This document shows, one piece after another, positions 26,121-35,231 of a stretch of 44,133 nucleotides of DNA. The first letter of the stretch is position 1; each line of letters opens with the position of its first letter. A program made the translations under genes and the position numbers. The DNA is from Chitinophagaceae bacterium (lineage in GTDB: Bacteria > Bacteroidota > Bacteroidia > Chitinophagales > Chitinophagaceae), in contig JALHRP010000034.1 in assembly GCA_022841365.1 (NCBI GenBank), forward strand, positions 1-44,133. Reading direction: 5' to 3'. The notes below the pieces were generated by a model. The model was not told where the DNA came from and did not search any database. It saw only the letters and a program-made list of their open reading frames with translations.

Positions 26121-26256
26121 ACTTTGCCTGCGGGATATTTCAACTCCAAACGGCGTTGATCCGGGTTCACAGTAAACTGCGAAGCTGGTTGGCGGCAAAA
26201 ATAGTTGTTTCGCCTGTTTCAATAGCCAAATCTTCCAATTTCAAATATCGGTTCCC

Positions 26257-26264
26257 TACCTTTG
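26257..26264 (+). promoter_or_regulatory. -7 box TACCTTTG of the TPR gene
   Basis: This is an exact TAnnTTTG match, 19 bp before the ATG at 26284. No clear -33 TTG is present at the expected distance, so the support rests on the -7 box alone. Confidence 0.45.
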
Positions 26265-26283
26265 CTGCCCAATAAATAAACAG

Positions 26284-26943
26284 ATGAAATTTTTAAACGT
26301 ATACATCCGCTACAGACTTCCGCTGGCAATCATTTTCCTGATTGCCGCAATTGTAGTGAACTATTTTACCAGTTTCTGGCCATCGTTCATTTTGTACCTC
26401 ATAGCTGCCATCAGTCTGTTTGGTCATTTCTTTTTCGGACCACTCCGTCTTATTCAGGAATACATGGAAGCAGGTGATATGGAAGGTGCAGAAAAAATTC
26501 TCAATTCAGTTAAGTTCCCCGGTCTTCTCTTTAAGCCCATCCGCTCGGTTTATTATACATTGAGAGGCAATATGGCCATGATGAAACAGGATTATGATGG
26601 CGCCGAAGTAATGATGAAGAAAGGAATTGATCTGGGCTCCGGTTCTTCCCTGATGCAAGGTGCAGAAGGTGCAAGTATGCTGCAAATGGGAATGCTGGCC
26701 ATGCAGAAAAATAATTTTAAACAGGCCGAAAGCTATATTCGTCAGGCGTTACGTAAAGGTTTGCCCGATAAAGAAAACCAGGCCGCTGCCAACCTACAGA
26801 TGTGCAGTATTATGATGAACAAACGGGAGTTCAGAGCTGCGAAAGATTATTTCCGCAAAGCCAAGGCATTAAAACCCACTACTTCACAAATCGTTGACCA
26901 GATTAAACAAATGGAGAAATACATTTCCCGTTTACCGGGATAA
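26284..26943 (+). CDS. Membrane-anchored tetratricopeptide-repeat protein
   Basis: A 219-residue protein. Two closely spaced hydrophobic segments (about 12-52: LPLAIIFLIAAIVVNYF and WPSFILYLIAAISLFGHFFF) anchor it to the inner membrane. The rest is three to four TPR-like helix pairs (about 58-210), with GNMAMMKQDYDGAEVMMKKGIDLG, MQKNNFKQAESYIRQALRKG and MNKREFRAAKDYFRKAKALKP. TPR domains mediate protein binding; the partner is unknown. It is preceded by a TAnnTTTG box, with tRNA-Arg upstream on the other strand. An inverted repeat lies just after the stop. Confidence 0.82.
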   Translation: MKFLNVYIRYRLPLAIIFLIAAIVVNYFTSFWPSFILYLIAAISLFGHFFFGPLRLIQEYMEAGDMEGAEKILNSVKFPGLLFKPIRSVYYTLRGNMAMMKQDYDGAEVMMKKGIDLGSGSSLMQGAEGASMLQMGMLAMQKNNFKQAESYIRQALRKGLPDKENQAAANLQMCSIMMNKREFRAAKDYFRKAKALKPTTSQIVDQIKQMEKYISRLPG

Positions 26944-27360
26944 AAAAAGAGGCAGAAACGGCATTTAAAAATAGGTAGCTGTTCATTTCTGCCTCCGGTG
27001 TAGTAATCTTAAAACAGGTAAGCTGACTAATCAGCGGGTGTTAGGATAAACAACGGCTAAAACCTTCAACACTGTAAAATTAGAGGGAACCCATCTACTA
27101 AAAAATACCACTTATCGGGTATAGGGCAGGGTATAAAAAAAGCCGCCTTTAAAAAAGACGGCTGTATTACAGTACGGTCAATGCTGGATTTTAAAAACGG
27201 GTTCGTATTTGAACTGCTGAAAATTACTTGAAAACTGCATTCTGATTTTCATTCTTCGGGCATATCTTATTCTATTTTTCTCCACACTTTTCACATGCTC
27301 AGGTAAATGCTGCTACTTTTTTACAGGACAACCTTTCTCTGATAGAATTAACTTTGAAAC
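26944..27360. other. 417-bp gap with inverted repeat and orphan leftward terminator
   Basis: After the TPR gene, GAGGCAGAAA (26949-26958) and TTTCTGCCTC (26986-26995) are a perfect 10-bp inverted repeat with a 27-nt loop and no T tract. A minus-strand terminator lies at 27131-27163 although no leftward gene is annotated upstream of it. The only minus-strand frame ahead of it is a 24-codon one at 27178-27252. A small RNA or peptide is possible but unproven. Confidence 0.35.
27131..27163 (-). terminator. Orphan leftward terminator
   Basis: On the minus strand AGCCGTCTTT and AAAGGCGGCT pair over 10 bp (one G-T) around TTT, followed by TTTTTTATAC. The plus strand lacks a T tract. No known leftward gene ends here. 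Confidence 0.6.
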
Positions 27361-30300
27361 ATGTCGCTGAACAAACAAAAACTGGAACTGAAATTTACAG
27401 AAGAATACAACCGTTTAAATGAACAACAGAAACTGGCGGTTGATACCATTGAAGGTCCTGTAATGGTTATTGCCGGTCCGGGTACCGGTAAAACACAGAT
27501 TCTTGCCAGCCGCATTGGAAAAATATTACTGGAAACGGATGCGTTACCACAAAACATTTTATGTCTTACTTATACCGATGCAGGTGTGGTAGCTATGCGA
27601 AAAAGATTGCTGGGTTTTATTGGCCCCGATGCATACAAAGTAAACATCTATACCTATCACGCCTTTTGTAATGATGTGATTCAGGAGAATCTTTCTCAAT
27701 TTGAAAAAACTGCACTGGATCCGGTTTCTGAACTGGAGAAAACAGAATTGTTTAAAGAATTGATTGACTCCTTTCCAAAAAATCATCCGCTGAAACGTTA
27801 CCGTGGTGATGTATATTTTGAAATCAATAATCTTGACCGCCTGTTCAGCACCATGAAAAAAGAGGGCTGGACGCCGGCTTATATTCTTGAGAAAATAGAA
27901 AATTATCTCAACGATCTGCCAACAAGAGATGAATACATTTACAAAAAGAAATACAAACAATTTAATGCAGGTGATGTAAAACAAAATCTACTGGATGCGG
28001 AAACAGAAAAGATGGATAAACTCCGTGCTGCTGTAAATGAGTTCGACCGTTTTCAAACCATCATGCGCAAACGTAACCGTTACGATTTTGATGACATGAT
28101 TACATGGGTGATCAAAGCATTTGAACAAAACAAAAACCTGCTGGCCAATTACCAGGAGCAATATCAATATGTGCTGGTAGATGAGTTTCAGGATTCAAGC
28201 GGTACACAAAACAGAATTGTTGAACTGCTGATCAGCTATTGGGAAAACCCCAATGTATTCGTTGTGGGTGATGATGATCAGAGTATTTTCCGTTTTCAGG
28301 GCGCAAACGTTGAGAACATGGAAAAATTCAGAAACAGTTATGCAGCAGATTTATTTACGGTTGTACTTACCAACAACTACCGCTCCACCCAACCCATTCT
28401 GGATGTATCTAAATCCGTTATTAACCGGAATGAAGAACGCTTGATTAAAAAAATTAAAGGCTTAACAAAAGATCTGGTTTCATCCAATCAAAAACTACAG
28501 CAGCAGTTTCATCTGCCTTCCATTAAAGCATATGAAACGCAGCGGCAGGAAATGATTGATATTACCCTGCAGGTACAACAACTCATCAGCGAAGGAATTC
28601 CACCGGGCAAAATTGCCATCATTTATAAAGAGAATAAGTATGGTGATGAGTTAACGCATTATTTCAATCATCTGGGTATTCCGTTTTACAGCAAACGCAA
28701 CCTCAACACATTTGAAATACCACTGGCGCAAAAAATTATTTTAATCCTCAAATATCTTGCAGCCGAGCATGATGTACCCTATGGCGGCGATGAAATGCTG
28801 TTTGAAATTCTGCACTTCAACTGGTTTCACATTCCTCCTGTTGAAATTGCCAAACTGAGTGTTGAAGTAGCTTCCACGATGTTCAGTCAAAACAAAACAT
28901 CTATGCGCAGGCTCCTGCATGAGAAAGCACATGCACCTGCAAAAGATTTGTTTTCACAAAGTATTCATCATGGAATGAAGACAGCATCGGTTCTTTTTGA
29001 AAAACTGATTGCTGATGTACCCAATCTGACTCTGCAGCATTTGTTTGAAAATATTATCCGTGAAGCAGGCATATTAAAACATATTATGCAAAGCCCGGAT
29101 AAACACTGGCTGTTAAAAGTATTAACCGGATTGTTTGATTTTGTAAAAGAAGAAACCAGACGCAACCCGCTTTTAAGTTTAAAAGAACTGGTAAGTGTTA
29201 TTGAGTTGATGGAGAAAGAAAACATTCCTTTACCACTTGTACAGGTGAGCGGCAGTGAGAAAGCAGTGAATCTGTTAACAGTGCATGGTTCCAAAGGCCT
29301 CGAGTTTGCACATGTATTCTTTGCCGGCTGTAATGCCGGTTTCTGGGAAAAGAAACGCAAACCGGCAGGTGGTTATAAACTACCTGATACTATTTTTACC
29401 ACATCAACCGATACAACAGATAATAATGAAGAAGAACTGAGAAGACTGTTTTATGTAGCATTAACAAGAGCCGAAACACATCTCAGTGTTTCTTACAGCA
29501 GGTTCAAAAACGATGGTAAAGAAATGGAACCATCAATGTTTGTTGCAGAAATACAGGATGAACAGGATATAAAAACAACACCGGTTATTCTTACACAGGA
29601 AGCATTGAGTGCGTTTACAGCTTTATTATTTGGTGAAGCACAGGCACCTGAGATTGAAAAAACAGAAGAAGCCTTTATTGAACCCATACTTGAAAAGTTT
29701 GTGATGAATGTAACGGCACTCAATAATTATTTAAAGTGCCCGCTGGAATTTTATTTTAAAAATCTTATCCGCATCCCATCGCCCAAAAACGAAGCAACAG
29801 AGTTTGGCTCATCGGTACACTATGCGTTGGAACAGTTGTTTCTTAAATTGAAAGAAAGCAACACAGATGCATTTCATACCAAAGACCAATTCATTGCCGA
29901 CTTTGAATGGTACATGCATCGCCACCGTGAAAGTTTTACCAAAGAGCAGTTTGAACGCAGACTGGAATACGGAGTGGAAGTGTTGAGCAACTATTACGAT
30001 AAATACATTCACAGTTTTAATAAGATCGTTGCTATTGAACGCAACATACGTAATGTAATGATCAAAAGTGTGCCTATTAAGGGAAAGCTGGATAAGCTGG
30101 AGTTTGATGGCAAGCAGGTGAATGTGGTGGATTATAAAACAGGCGACTATGAAAAGGCACTGTCAAAAATGAAAGGTCCCAATGAGAAAGAACCCAACGG
30201 TGGCGATTACTGGCGGCAGGCGGTGTTTTATAAAATGCTTGTAGATAATTATGAACAGAAAGACTGGAAAGTAATCAGCACCGAATTCGATTTTATTGAA

Positions 30301-30513
30301 CCCGATAAAAAGAAAATTTATCACAAAGAAAAGATTATAATTACTCCCGCAGATATTGAAACCGTTAGCCAGCAAATCAGTTCTGTTTGGCAAAAAATAC
30401 AGAACAAAGAATTTTACATCGGCTGCGGCAAAGAAGACTGTCATTGGTGCAATTTTGTAAAAAGCAACGAATTGACAGTTGCTTTGCATGATTTGAATGA
30501 GGAGGAAGTCTGA
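27361..30513 (+). CDS. UvrD-family helicase fused to a PD-(D/E)XK nuclease with Fe-S cluster
   Basis: A 1050-residue DNA repair/recombination helicase-nuclease. Helicase motifs are Q-motif LNEQQKLAVD (about 19-28), Walker A AGPGTGKTQ (about 38-46), LCLTYTDAGVVAMRKR (Ia), VLVDEFQDSS (II), VVGDDDQSIFRFQGA (III), TNNYRST (IV), LLTVHGSKGLEFAHVF (V) and EELRRLFYVALTRA (VI). The C-terminal nuclease has D911, D924 and K926 (VVDYKTG). Cysteines C793 (LKCP), C1022, C1027 and C1030 have AddB/Cas4-like Fe-S spacing. In context it resembles a single-chain AddA/AddB-type enzyme for end processing. It stands alone, with no adjacent partner nuclease gene. Confidence 0.88.
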   Translation: MSLNKQKLELKFTEEYNRLNEQQKLAVDTIEGPVMVIAGPGTGKTQILASRIGKILLETDALPQNILCLTYTDAGVVAMRKRLLGFIGPDAYKVNIYTYHAFCNDVIQENLSQFEKTALDPVSELEKTELFKELIDSFPKNHPLKRYRGDVYFEINNLDRLFSTMKKEGWTPAYILEKIENYLNDLPTRDEYIYKKKYKQFNAGDVKQNLLDAETEKMDKLRAAVNEFDRFQTIMRKRNRYDFDDMITWVIKAFEQNKNLLANYQEQYQYVLVDEFQDSSGTQNRIVELLISYWENPNVFVVGDDDQSIFRFQGANVENMEKFRNSYAADLFTVVLTNNYRSTQPILDVSKSVINRNEERLIKKIKGLTKDLVSSNQKLQQQFHLPSIKAYETQRQEMIDITLQVQQLISEGIPPGKIAIIYKENKYGDELTHYFNHLGIPFYSKRNLNTFEIPLAQKIILILKYLAAEHDVPYGGDEMLFEILHFNWFHIPPVEIAKLSVEVASTMFSQNKTSMRRLLHEKAHAPAKDLFSQSIHHGMKTASVLFEKLIADVPNLTLQHLFENIIREAGILKHIMQSPDKHWLLKVLTGLFDFVKEETRRNPLLSLKELVSVIELMEKENIPLPLVQVSGSEKAVNLLTVHGSKGLEFAHVFFAGCNAGFWEKKRKPAGGYKLPDTIFTTSTDTTDNNEEELRRLFYVALTRAETHLSVSYSRFKNDGKEMEPSMFVAEIQDEQDIKTTPVILTQEALSAFTALLFGEAQAPEIEKTEEAFIEPILEKFVMNVTALNNYLKCPLEFYFKNLIRIPSPKNEATEFGSSVHYALEQLFLKLKESNTDAFHTKDQFIADFEWYMHRHRESFTKEQFERRLEYGVEVLSNYYDKYIHSFNKIVAIERNIRNVMIKSVPIKGKLDKLEFDGKQVNVVDYKTGDYEKALSKMKGPNEKEPNGGDYWRQAVFYKMLVDNYEQKDWKVISTEFDFIEPDKKKIYHKEKIIITPADIETVSQQISSVWQKIQNKEFYIGCGKEDCHWCNFVKSNELTVALHDLNEEEV

Positions 30514-30569
30514 ACCATGATTTATAGGATTATTAGGATTTGGAGGAAATGAATTCCTCTGAAAGAAGG

Positions 30570-30577
30570 TATGTTTG
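30570..30577 (+). promoter_or_regulatory. -7 box TATGTTTG upstream of the Ig-like lipoprotein
   Basis: This is an exact TAnnTTTG match 29 bp before the ATG at 30607 and 56 bp after the helicase stop. The nearest TTTG upstream (30539-30542) is 27 bp away, longer than the usual spacer. Confidence 0.4.
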
Positions 30578-30606
30578 CACTTTGTAAATGAAGCTGGTTG
30601 TTACAC

Positions 30607-32004
30607 ATGAAACGAATTTTCCCATTTATACTGATCATCTTTTGTATCTCATTAACCATGGTTCAGACCACAGGTTGCGCCAATATTGTTCCTCCGCTGG
30701 GCGGGCCGAGAGACAGTATTCCGCCTGTGCTGGTAAGTGCTTCACCAAAAGATTCTGCCTTACAGGTGAAAGATCAAAAACTGGTACTGACGTTTAATGA
30801 GTTTATTGAATTAAAAAACAGTTCGGAAGAAGTACTCATCTCACCCTACCCTGCCAAACAGCCACTGATTGAATCAAAATTGAAAACAGTAACGATTCGT
30901 TTAAAAGATTCATTAAGACCAAACACCACTTACAGCATCAGCTTTGGCAATTCCATTACAGATTTAAACGAAGGGAATGTGCTTAAAAAATTCCGTTATA
31001 TTTTTTCAACCGGATCACAGATAGACAGTAATGAACTGAGCGGTAAAGTTGTGCTTGCAGAAACAGGAAAAACAGACAGCACCATGTATGCATTGTTATA
31101 CAGTAAGCAGGAAGATTCTACTGTAGCAAAAGAAACACCACGCTATGTGGCAAAAGTTGATGCACAGGGAAATTTTCAGTTTACCAATTTGCCATCGGGC
31201 ACTTTTTATGTGTACGCATTGCTTGATGCTGATGGCAATAAAAAATACAACCAACCCATTGAACAGTTTGCGTTTCTTGATTCAGCCATTACTGTAACCG
31301 GAAATACAAAACCTGTTACCTTATATGCCTTTGCAGCAGAAAAAGAAAAACCAAAAGAGCCGCCACGTGTGGCACCGGCAAAGGGTGAAATCCGTTCTTT
31401 GATGAGCATCAACAATCTGGATGCAGGTGCACAGGATTTTATGGATAGTTTTAAACTGAGCTATCAGAAACCATTAAAACGTTTCGATACCGGTAAAATT
31501 CTTCTGTTTATTGATTCTGCAAAACGGGTGACGGATCTGTTTATTAAAAATGATACGGTCAATAAAAAACTCATTCTGTATACAACCTGGAAACAGGGAG
31601 CAGCCTATCAGCTTTTTTTAAATAAAGATTATGCAGCCGATACAACAGGACTGGCAGCAACAAGAAACGATACCATTACTTTTCGTGTAAAAACAGAAAA
31701 GGAATACGGATCTGTAAGAGTTCGTTTTAAAAATCTTGATACATCCCGGCATCCTGTTTTATTGCTGTACAGCAATGATCAGTTAACGGGCAGCTATCCA
31801 ATTTCCGGTAAAGAGTGGTACAGAAAATTATACAAACCCGGAAACTATCAGCTGGGTATTCTGTACGACACAAATCAAAACGGCATCTGGGATGCAGGTG
31901 AATACTTTGCCAAAAAGAAACGGCAACCTGAAATTGTGTTACAACTCAATAAAACATTTCAGGTAAAAGAAAACTGGGATAATGAACTGGAGATTACTTT
32001 CTGA
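30607..32004 (+). CDS. Ig-like (Big_5) domain lipoprotein
   Basis: A 465-residue exported lipoprotein. I use the ATG at 30607; a TTG start nine bases upstream is less likely. The signal peptide ends at the lipobox TTG-C (Cys about 23). Next comes NIVPPLGGPRDSIPPVLVSASPKDSA, a start widely seen in Bacteroidota lipoproteins, then a bacterial Ig-like Big_5 domain (about 40-130) with LTFNEFIELKN and PNTTYSISFGNSITDLNEGN. The middle (about 140-230) resembles a prealbumin/SdrD-like beta domain (GNFQFTNLPSGTFYVYALLDADGNKKY). Near the end, GILYDTNQNGIWDAGEYF is a Ca-binding-like loop. The function is unknown. Its stop is one base from the end of the convergent beta-barrel-like gene. Confidence 0.82.
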   Translation: MKRIFPFILIIFCISLTMVQTTGCANIVPPLGGPRDSIPPVLVSASPKDSALQVKDQKLVLTFNEFIELKNSSEEVLISPYPAKQPLIESKLKTVTIRLKDSLRPNTTYSISFGNSITDLNEGNVLKKFRYIFSTGSQIDSNELSGKVVLAETGKTDSTMYALLYSKQEDSTVAKETPRYVAKVDAQGNFQFTNLPSGTFYVYALLDADGNKKYNQPIEQFAFLDSAITVTGNTKPVTLYAFAAEKEKPKEPPRVAPAKGEIRSLMSINNLDAGAQDFMDSFKLSYQKPLKRFDTGKILLFIDSAKRVTDLFIKNDTVNKKLILYTTWKQGAAYQLFLNKDYAADTTGLAATRNDTITFRVKTEKEYGSVRVRFKNLDTSRHPVLLLYSNDQLTGSYPISGKEWYRKLYKPGNYQLGILYDTNQNGIWDAGEYFAKKKRQPEIVLQLNKTFQVKENWDNELEITF

Positions 32005-32005
32005 T

Positions 32006-33301
32006 CTACTTCTTTATAAAATTGAAATGATAGCCCAGTGAAAATAATTGTTCCTTTGGTCTTGAGTTGGTTGTGTTATCTATTTTTTGTCCCGGCCTGA
32101 ATGTAAAACGTACCGTATGCTTTTTCAACAGTGTTGCCTGTAAGGCACCGTACAGCAGCATATTGGTGCTTTGTGAAAGTTCATACTGGTCTCTGCCTAC
32201 AAGGCTGCCATTAATCTGCAGTTCGTTTGTTGTATTTGATGAGTTAGCCTGTAAAGCAAAATTTACATTGATACCCAAACCTGCCTGACCTTTCAGCACG
32301 GATGTTTTTATAACTGTAACCATTCCTTCACCGCCAACAAACAGATTTTTGTACTGGATCTGCATGGCTTCTGTTACCCGTTGATTTTGTTCGTTCACCC
32401 AATTATAAACACCGGTGGTATTGTAAGCGTACCCACCCATTAATAGTTGGATAGAAAGTACGGGAATATTTCTACCCGCAGAAAGTCTGTAACCCACATA
32501 CGGCATAAAGCTCACGGCATTGTTGAAATTGTACTTTCCCCAAAAACGGTGATCACTTTCAATTCTAAATGCAATAAATGCAAGCCCGGCTCCTGCAAAC
32601 AAACCATTTTCTTTTTTTAGTTTTTCGGCTTCTATTTCTACCATGTTTTTTTGCGTATCGTTATTAATGAGTTTAACCAGTTTAATCATATCATCATTTC
32701 TCCAGCCTGCTCTTCTTCTGAACATTTCTGCTTCTTCATCCTGGATGATGTAAGGCAAAAACTGCTCTCGGTATATAGAATTAGACTGCACCTGCATTGT
32801 GTTGCTGTTAAAAAACATCACATAACGTAATGGAAAAATAGAGTCGCTGCGGTCTTTCAAAAAATAGTGGTTCTTAATTTCATCTCTGTAAGAATACAAG
32901 GTTAATACTGTTCCCTTTGTAAGTTCACGCAGAAAAACCGCTTCGGTTAATTCCTGTTCGGTTTCATAGGCAGCATCTTTCAGATCGTTTACATCCAGTG
33001 AATTCATATAACGTTTTACTACAGCCGCATTATAGCTGTCTTTCCCTGTTATTTCAATTACACTTGCATTGGCAGGTGTAAGTTCATAACGTTTATTGAG
33101 CGAGTCTGTAAACACAATCATCTTCGGATTTCGGGCCCATGCACCATATTCTACAGTACCTGTTAATGACTGACCGTTTTTCAGCAATACTTTGCCCGGC
33201 TGATTCTGTTTTTTTTGTGCAAAAGATGAAAATGATAAAAGCTGTAGCGAAAAAAACACAATAACTGAACTAACAGCAGATCTGCAGAATAAATGTTTCA
33301 T
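32006..33301 (-). CDS. Exported protein with C-terminal outer-membrane barrel-like region
   Basis: A 431-residue protein with a signal peptide (about 1-28, ending SFSSFAQ). The N-terminal half is soluble: KVLLKNGQSLTGTVEYG (a small beta domain found in Bacteroidota envelope proteins), then a charged helical stretch (about 190-230) with RRRAGWRNDDMIKLVKLINND. From about 235 the sequence alternates polar and hydrophobic residues in strands (GLFAGAGLAFIAF, FMPYVGYRLSAG, LSIQLLMGGYAY) and ends in an aromatic residue-rich strand (LGYHFNFIKK), as expected for an outer-membrane beta barrel. I cannot name the family. It is divergent from recR with 51 bp between the starts. Confidence 0.65.
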   Translation of the reverse strand: MKHLFCRSAVSSVIVFFSLQLLSFSSFAQKKQNQPGKVLLKNGQSLTGTVEYGAWARNPKMIVFTDSLNKRYELTPANASVIEITGKDSYNAAVVKRYMNSLDVNDLKDAAYETEQELTEAVFLRELTKGTVLTLYSYRDEIKNHYFLKDRSDSIFPLRYVMFFNSNTMQVQSNSIYREQFLPYIIQDEEAEMFRRRAGWRNDDMIKLVKLINNDTQKNMVEIEAEKLKKENGLFAGAGLAFIAFRIESDHRFWGKYNFNNAVSFMPYVGYRLSAGRNIPVLSIQLLMGGYAYNTTGVYNWVNEQNQRVTEAMQIQYKNLFVGGEGMVTVIKTSVLKGQAGLGINVNFALQANSSNTTNELQINGSLVGRDQYELSQSTNMLLYGALQATLLKKHTVRFTFRPGQKIDNTTNSRPKEQLFSLGYHFNFIKK

Positions 33302-33352
33302 TGGTTCATTCGTTTAAAACAAAAGCAATATAATTATTATTTACTTTCGCTT

Positions 33353-33973
33353 ATGTCTTTCTCATCAACTTTACTTGAACAGGCAGTAAATGAATTTGCA
33401 AAACTTCCGGGCATTGGAAAAAAAACAGCGCTCCGTTTGGCATTGCATCTCATTAAGCAACCGGCAGAGGAAGCAAAGTTGTTTGCAGAAACCATTGCCG
33501 GTATGCGTAGAGAAATTACTTTCTGTGGCAAGTGTTGCAATGTATCCGATACCGCTATCTGCAACATCTGCAGCAACAGCTCCCGTAAAAAACAAATCAT
33601 TTGTGTAGTAGAAAATATCCGGGATGTAATTGCTATTGAAAGCACACAGCAGTTTAACGGTTTATATCATGTACTGGGCGGTGTTATTTCTCCATTGGAT
33701 GGTGTTGGGCCCGATCAGCTCAGCATTGAACCCCTGCTGCAACGCCTTAGGGCAGATGAAGTGGAAGAACTCATCTTTGCGTTAAGTCCAAACATTCAGG
33801 GCGATACCACATTGTTTTACATCAGCAAAAAAATGAAAGATCTGCCTGTAAAAATCACCACCATTGCAAGAGGAATTGCCTTTGGCGGCGAACTGGAATA
33901 TGCTGATGAATTAACACTTGCAAAAAGCCTGCAGAACAGGCAACCGGTTGCCAGTTATGTATCCATGAAATAA
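33353..33973 (+). CDS. recR: Recombination mediator protein RecR
   Basis: A 206-residue protein that with RecO and RecF loads RecA on gaps. The HhH motif FAKLPGIGKKTALRLALHL is at about 15-33. The C4 zinc finger is C58, C61, C70 and C73 (C-x2-C-x8-C-x2-C). The Toprim domain begins IICVVENIRDVIAIE near 80 and includes YHVLGGVISPLDGVGPDQL. The C-terminus has IARGIAFGGELEYADELTLAKSL. The frame is open upstream to 33293, but the ATG at 33353 gives the normal length and lies after a TACTTTCG promoter-like box. Confidence 0.97.
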   Translation: MSFSSTLLEQAVNEFAKLPGIGKKTALRLALHLIKQPAEEAKLFAETIAGMRREITFCGKCCNVSDTAICNICSNSSRKKQIICVVENIRDVIAIESTQQFNGLYHVLGGVISPLDGVGPDQLSIEPLLQRLRADEVEELIFALSPNIQGDTTLFYISKKMKDLPVKITTIARGIAFGGELEYADELTLAKSLQNRQPVASYVSMK

Positions 33974-34122
33974 AGACGGCACTTCTTCCGTCAATAAAAA
34001 AATCAGTTCTACAATTTTCAACGGGAGAAAATTCCGTTTCAAACATGCTTTTTCCCTGCTCGGTTGCTTATTCTGCATGAGCTTGCAATTTCAAAGCTAT
34101 TTTGTAGTTAATATATAATAGC

Positions 34123-34530
34123 ATGAAAATGGGAAAACGACTTTTACTGCTCTTTGCATTAATACTTCTTCTGGGCAGTTGTTATGTATGGTTTTTTATC
34201 TGGAACAAACCCCGCCAAAACATAAAAAATGCCGAAGCTGTAAAAGTGGAGGCTGCTGCGCTCTTTCAAGCGTACAGTACAAATGAACAGGCCGCCAACG
34301 CCATGTATATTGATAAGGTAGTTGAAGTAACAGGTACTGTTGCTTCTGTCTCAAAAAACAATGAAGGCAAAACAGTACTGATGTTGAAAACCGATGACCC
34401 GATGTTTGGCGTAAATTGTACAATGGAAGAAGAGATTAAAACAAAGGAAGGCGATCTGCTTACATTGAAAGGAATCTGCACAGGATATTTAACCGATGTG
34501 GTACTCATCAGGTGCTATAAAATAAAGTAA
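34123..34530 (+). CDS. Membrane-anchored OB-fold (tRNA_anti-like) protein
   Basis: A 135-residue protein with an N-terminal hydrophobic segment (about 6-26) containing LLLGSC, readable as a lipobox (Cys 20) or a TM anchor. The C-terminal domain (about 55-135) is an OB-fold of the tRNA_anti-like type: KVVEVTGTVASVSKNNEGK, LMLKTDDPMFGVNCTM, EGDLLTLKGICTGYLTDVVLIRC. Bacteroidota proteins like this are exported, so nucleic-acid binding is not implied. It starts the eight-gene run and overlaps none of its neighbours; the cytochrome gene begins one base after the stop. Confidence 0.72.
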   Translation: MKMGKRLLLLFALILLLGSCYVWFFIWNKPRQNIKNAEAVKVEAAALFQAYSTNEQAANAMYIDKVVEVTGTVASVSKNNEGKTVLMLKTDDPMFGVNCTMEEEIKTKEGDLLTLKGICTGYLTDVVLIRCYKIK

Positions 34531-34531
34531 C

Positions 34532-35221
34532 ATGAGGCGGCTTGTATTCATCAGTTTATTATTGGCTGTTTACCTGTATGCATGTAAACACAATTCATTA
34601 ATTCCCGGAGGAACTCCACCGCCCGGCATTACTCCACCTGCAGTTGGAGCAAGTATCATTTGTTTTGAAACAAACGTGCTTCCGGTTTTTGTAAGCAACT
34701 GTGCCAAGAGCGGCTGTCATGATGCCGTTACCAAAGCAAAAGGTTTGCGGTATGATAGCTATGGAGAAATTATGGTTACCATCAAGCCCAATGAGCCGGC
34801 CAACAGCGAAGCTTGGAAACTGATTATGGAAACAAGAGAAGATAAACGCATGCCTCCACCGCCAGCTTTGCCTTTGAGCAAAGCACAAAAAGATTCCATT
34901 TATAAATGGATTGTACAAGGCGCTTTAAACACAAGCAACTGCAGTAATAATTGTGATACAACGTTGTTTACTTATTCAGGTGCTGTGTTACCAACGCTTC
35001 AATCGAGTTGTATTGGCTGCCACAGCGGAACGGCTCCTTCAGGAAATATTGATCTCAGCACTTATGCCAATATACGCACTGTTGCTTTAAGCGGTCAGTT
35101 ACTGGGGGTTATTTCGCACAGTCCCGGCTTTCCACAAATGCCTAAAGGGGGTAATAAATTACCCGAATGTAAAATAACACAAATCAGAAAATGGATTGAT
35201 GCGGGTGCAGCAAACAATTGA
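34532..35221 (+). CDS. Diheme-type cytochrome c lipoprotein (first site C-x4-C-H)
   Basis: A 229-residue lipoprotein: lipobox LYA-C with Cys 18, then a Pro/Gly-rich linker. Two cytochrome c units follow. The first (about 44-137) has C57-x4-C62-H63, an uncommon haem motif, with candidate axial Met 107 (RMPPPP). The second (about 148-229) has the normal C160-x2-C163-H164 and Met 203 (QMPKGG). The overall style is that of planctomycete-type (PSCyt1) cytochrome c domains. It is periplasm-facing and should carry electrons. The second unit is closely similar to the whole of the next protein, pointing to duplication. It starts one base after the OB-fold gene. Confidence 0.82.
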   Translation: MRRLVFISLLLAVYLYACKHNSLIPGGTPPPGITPPAVGASIICFETNVLPVFVSNCAKSGCHDAVTKAKGLRYDSYGEIMVTIKPNEPANSEAWKLIMETREDKRMPPPPALPLSKAQKDSIYKWIVQGALNTSNCSNNCDTTLFTYSGAVLPTLQSSCIGCHSGTAPSGNIDLSTYANIRTVALSGQLLGVISHSPGFPQMPKGGNKLPECKITQIRKWIDAGAANN

Positions 35222-35231
35222 AACACAAATT

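Noticed and set aside
27100-27360. 6S RNA or another known housekeeping RNA
   Set aside because: The gap contains a terminator but no long closed hairpin or conserved bubble that I could recognise as 6S, tmRNA or SRP RNA.
33971-33995. Small GACGG/CCGTC hairpin after recR
   Set aside because: A five-base stem with only a short A/T tail is too weak to call a terminator.
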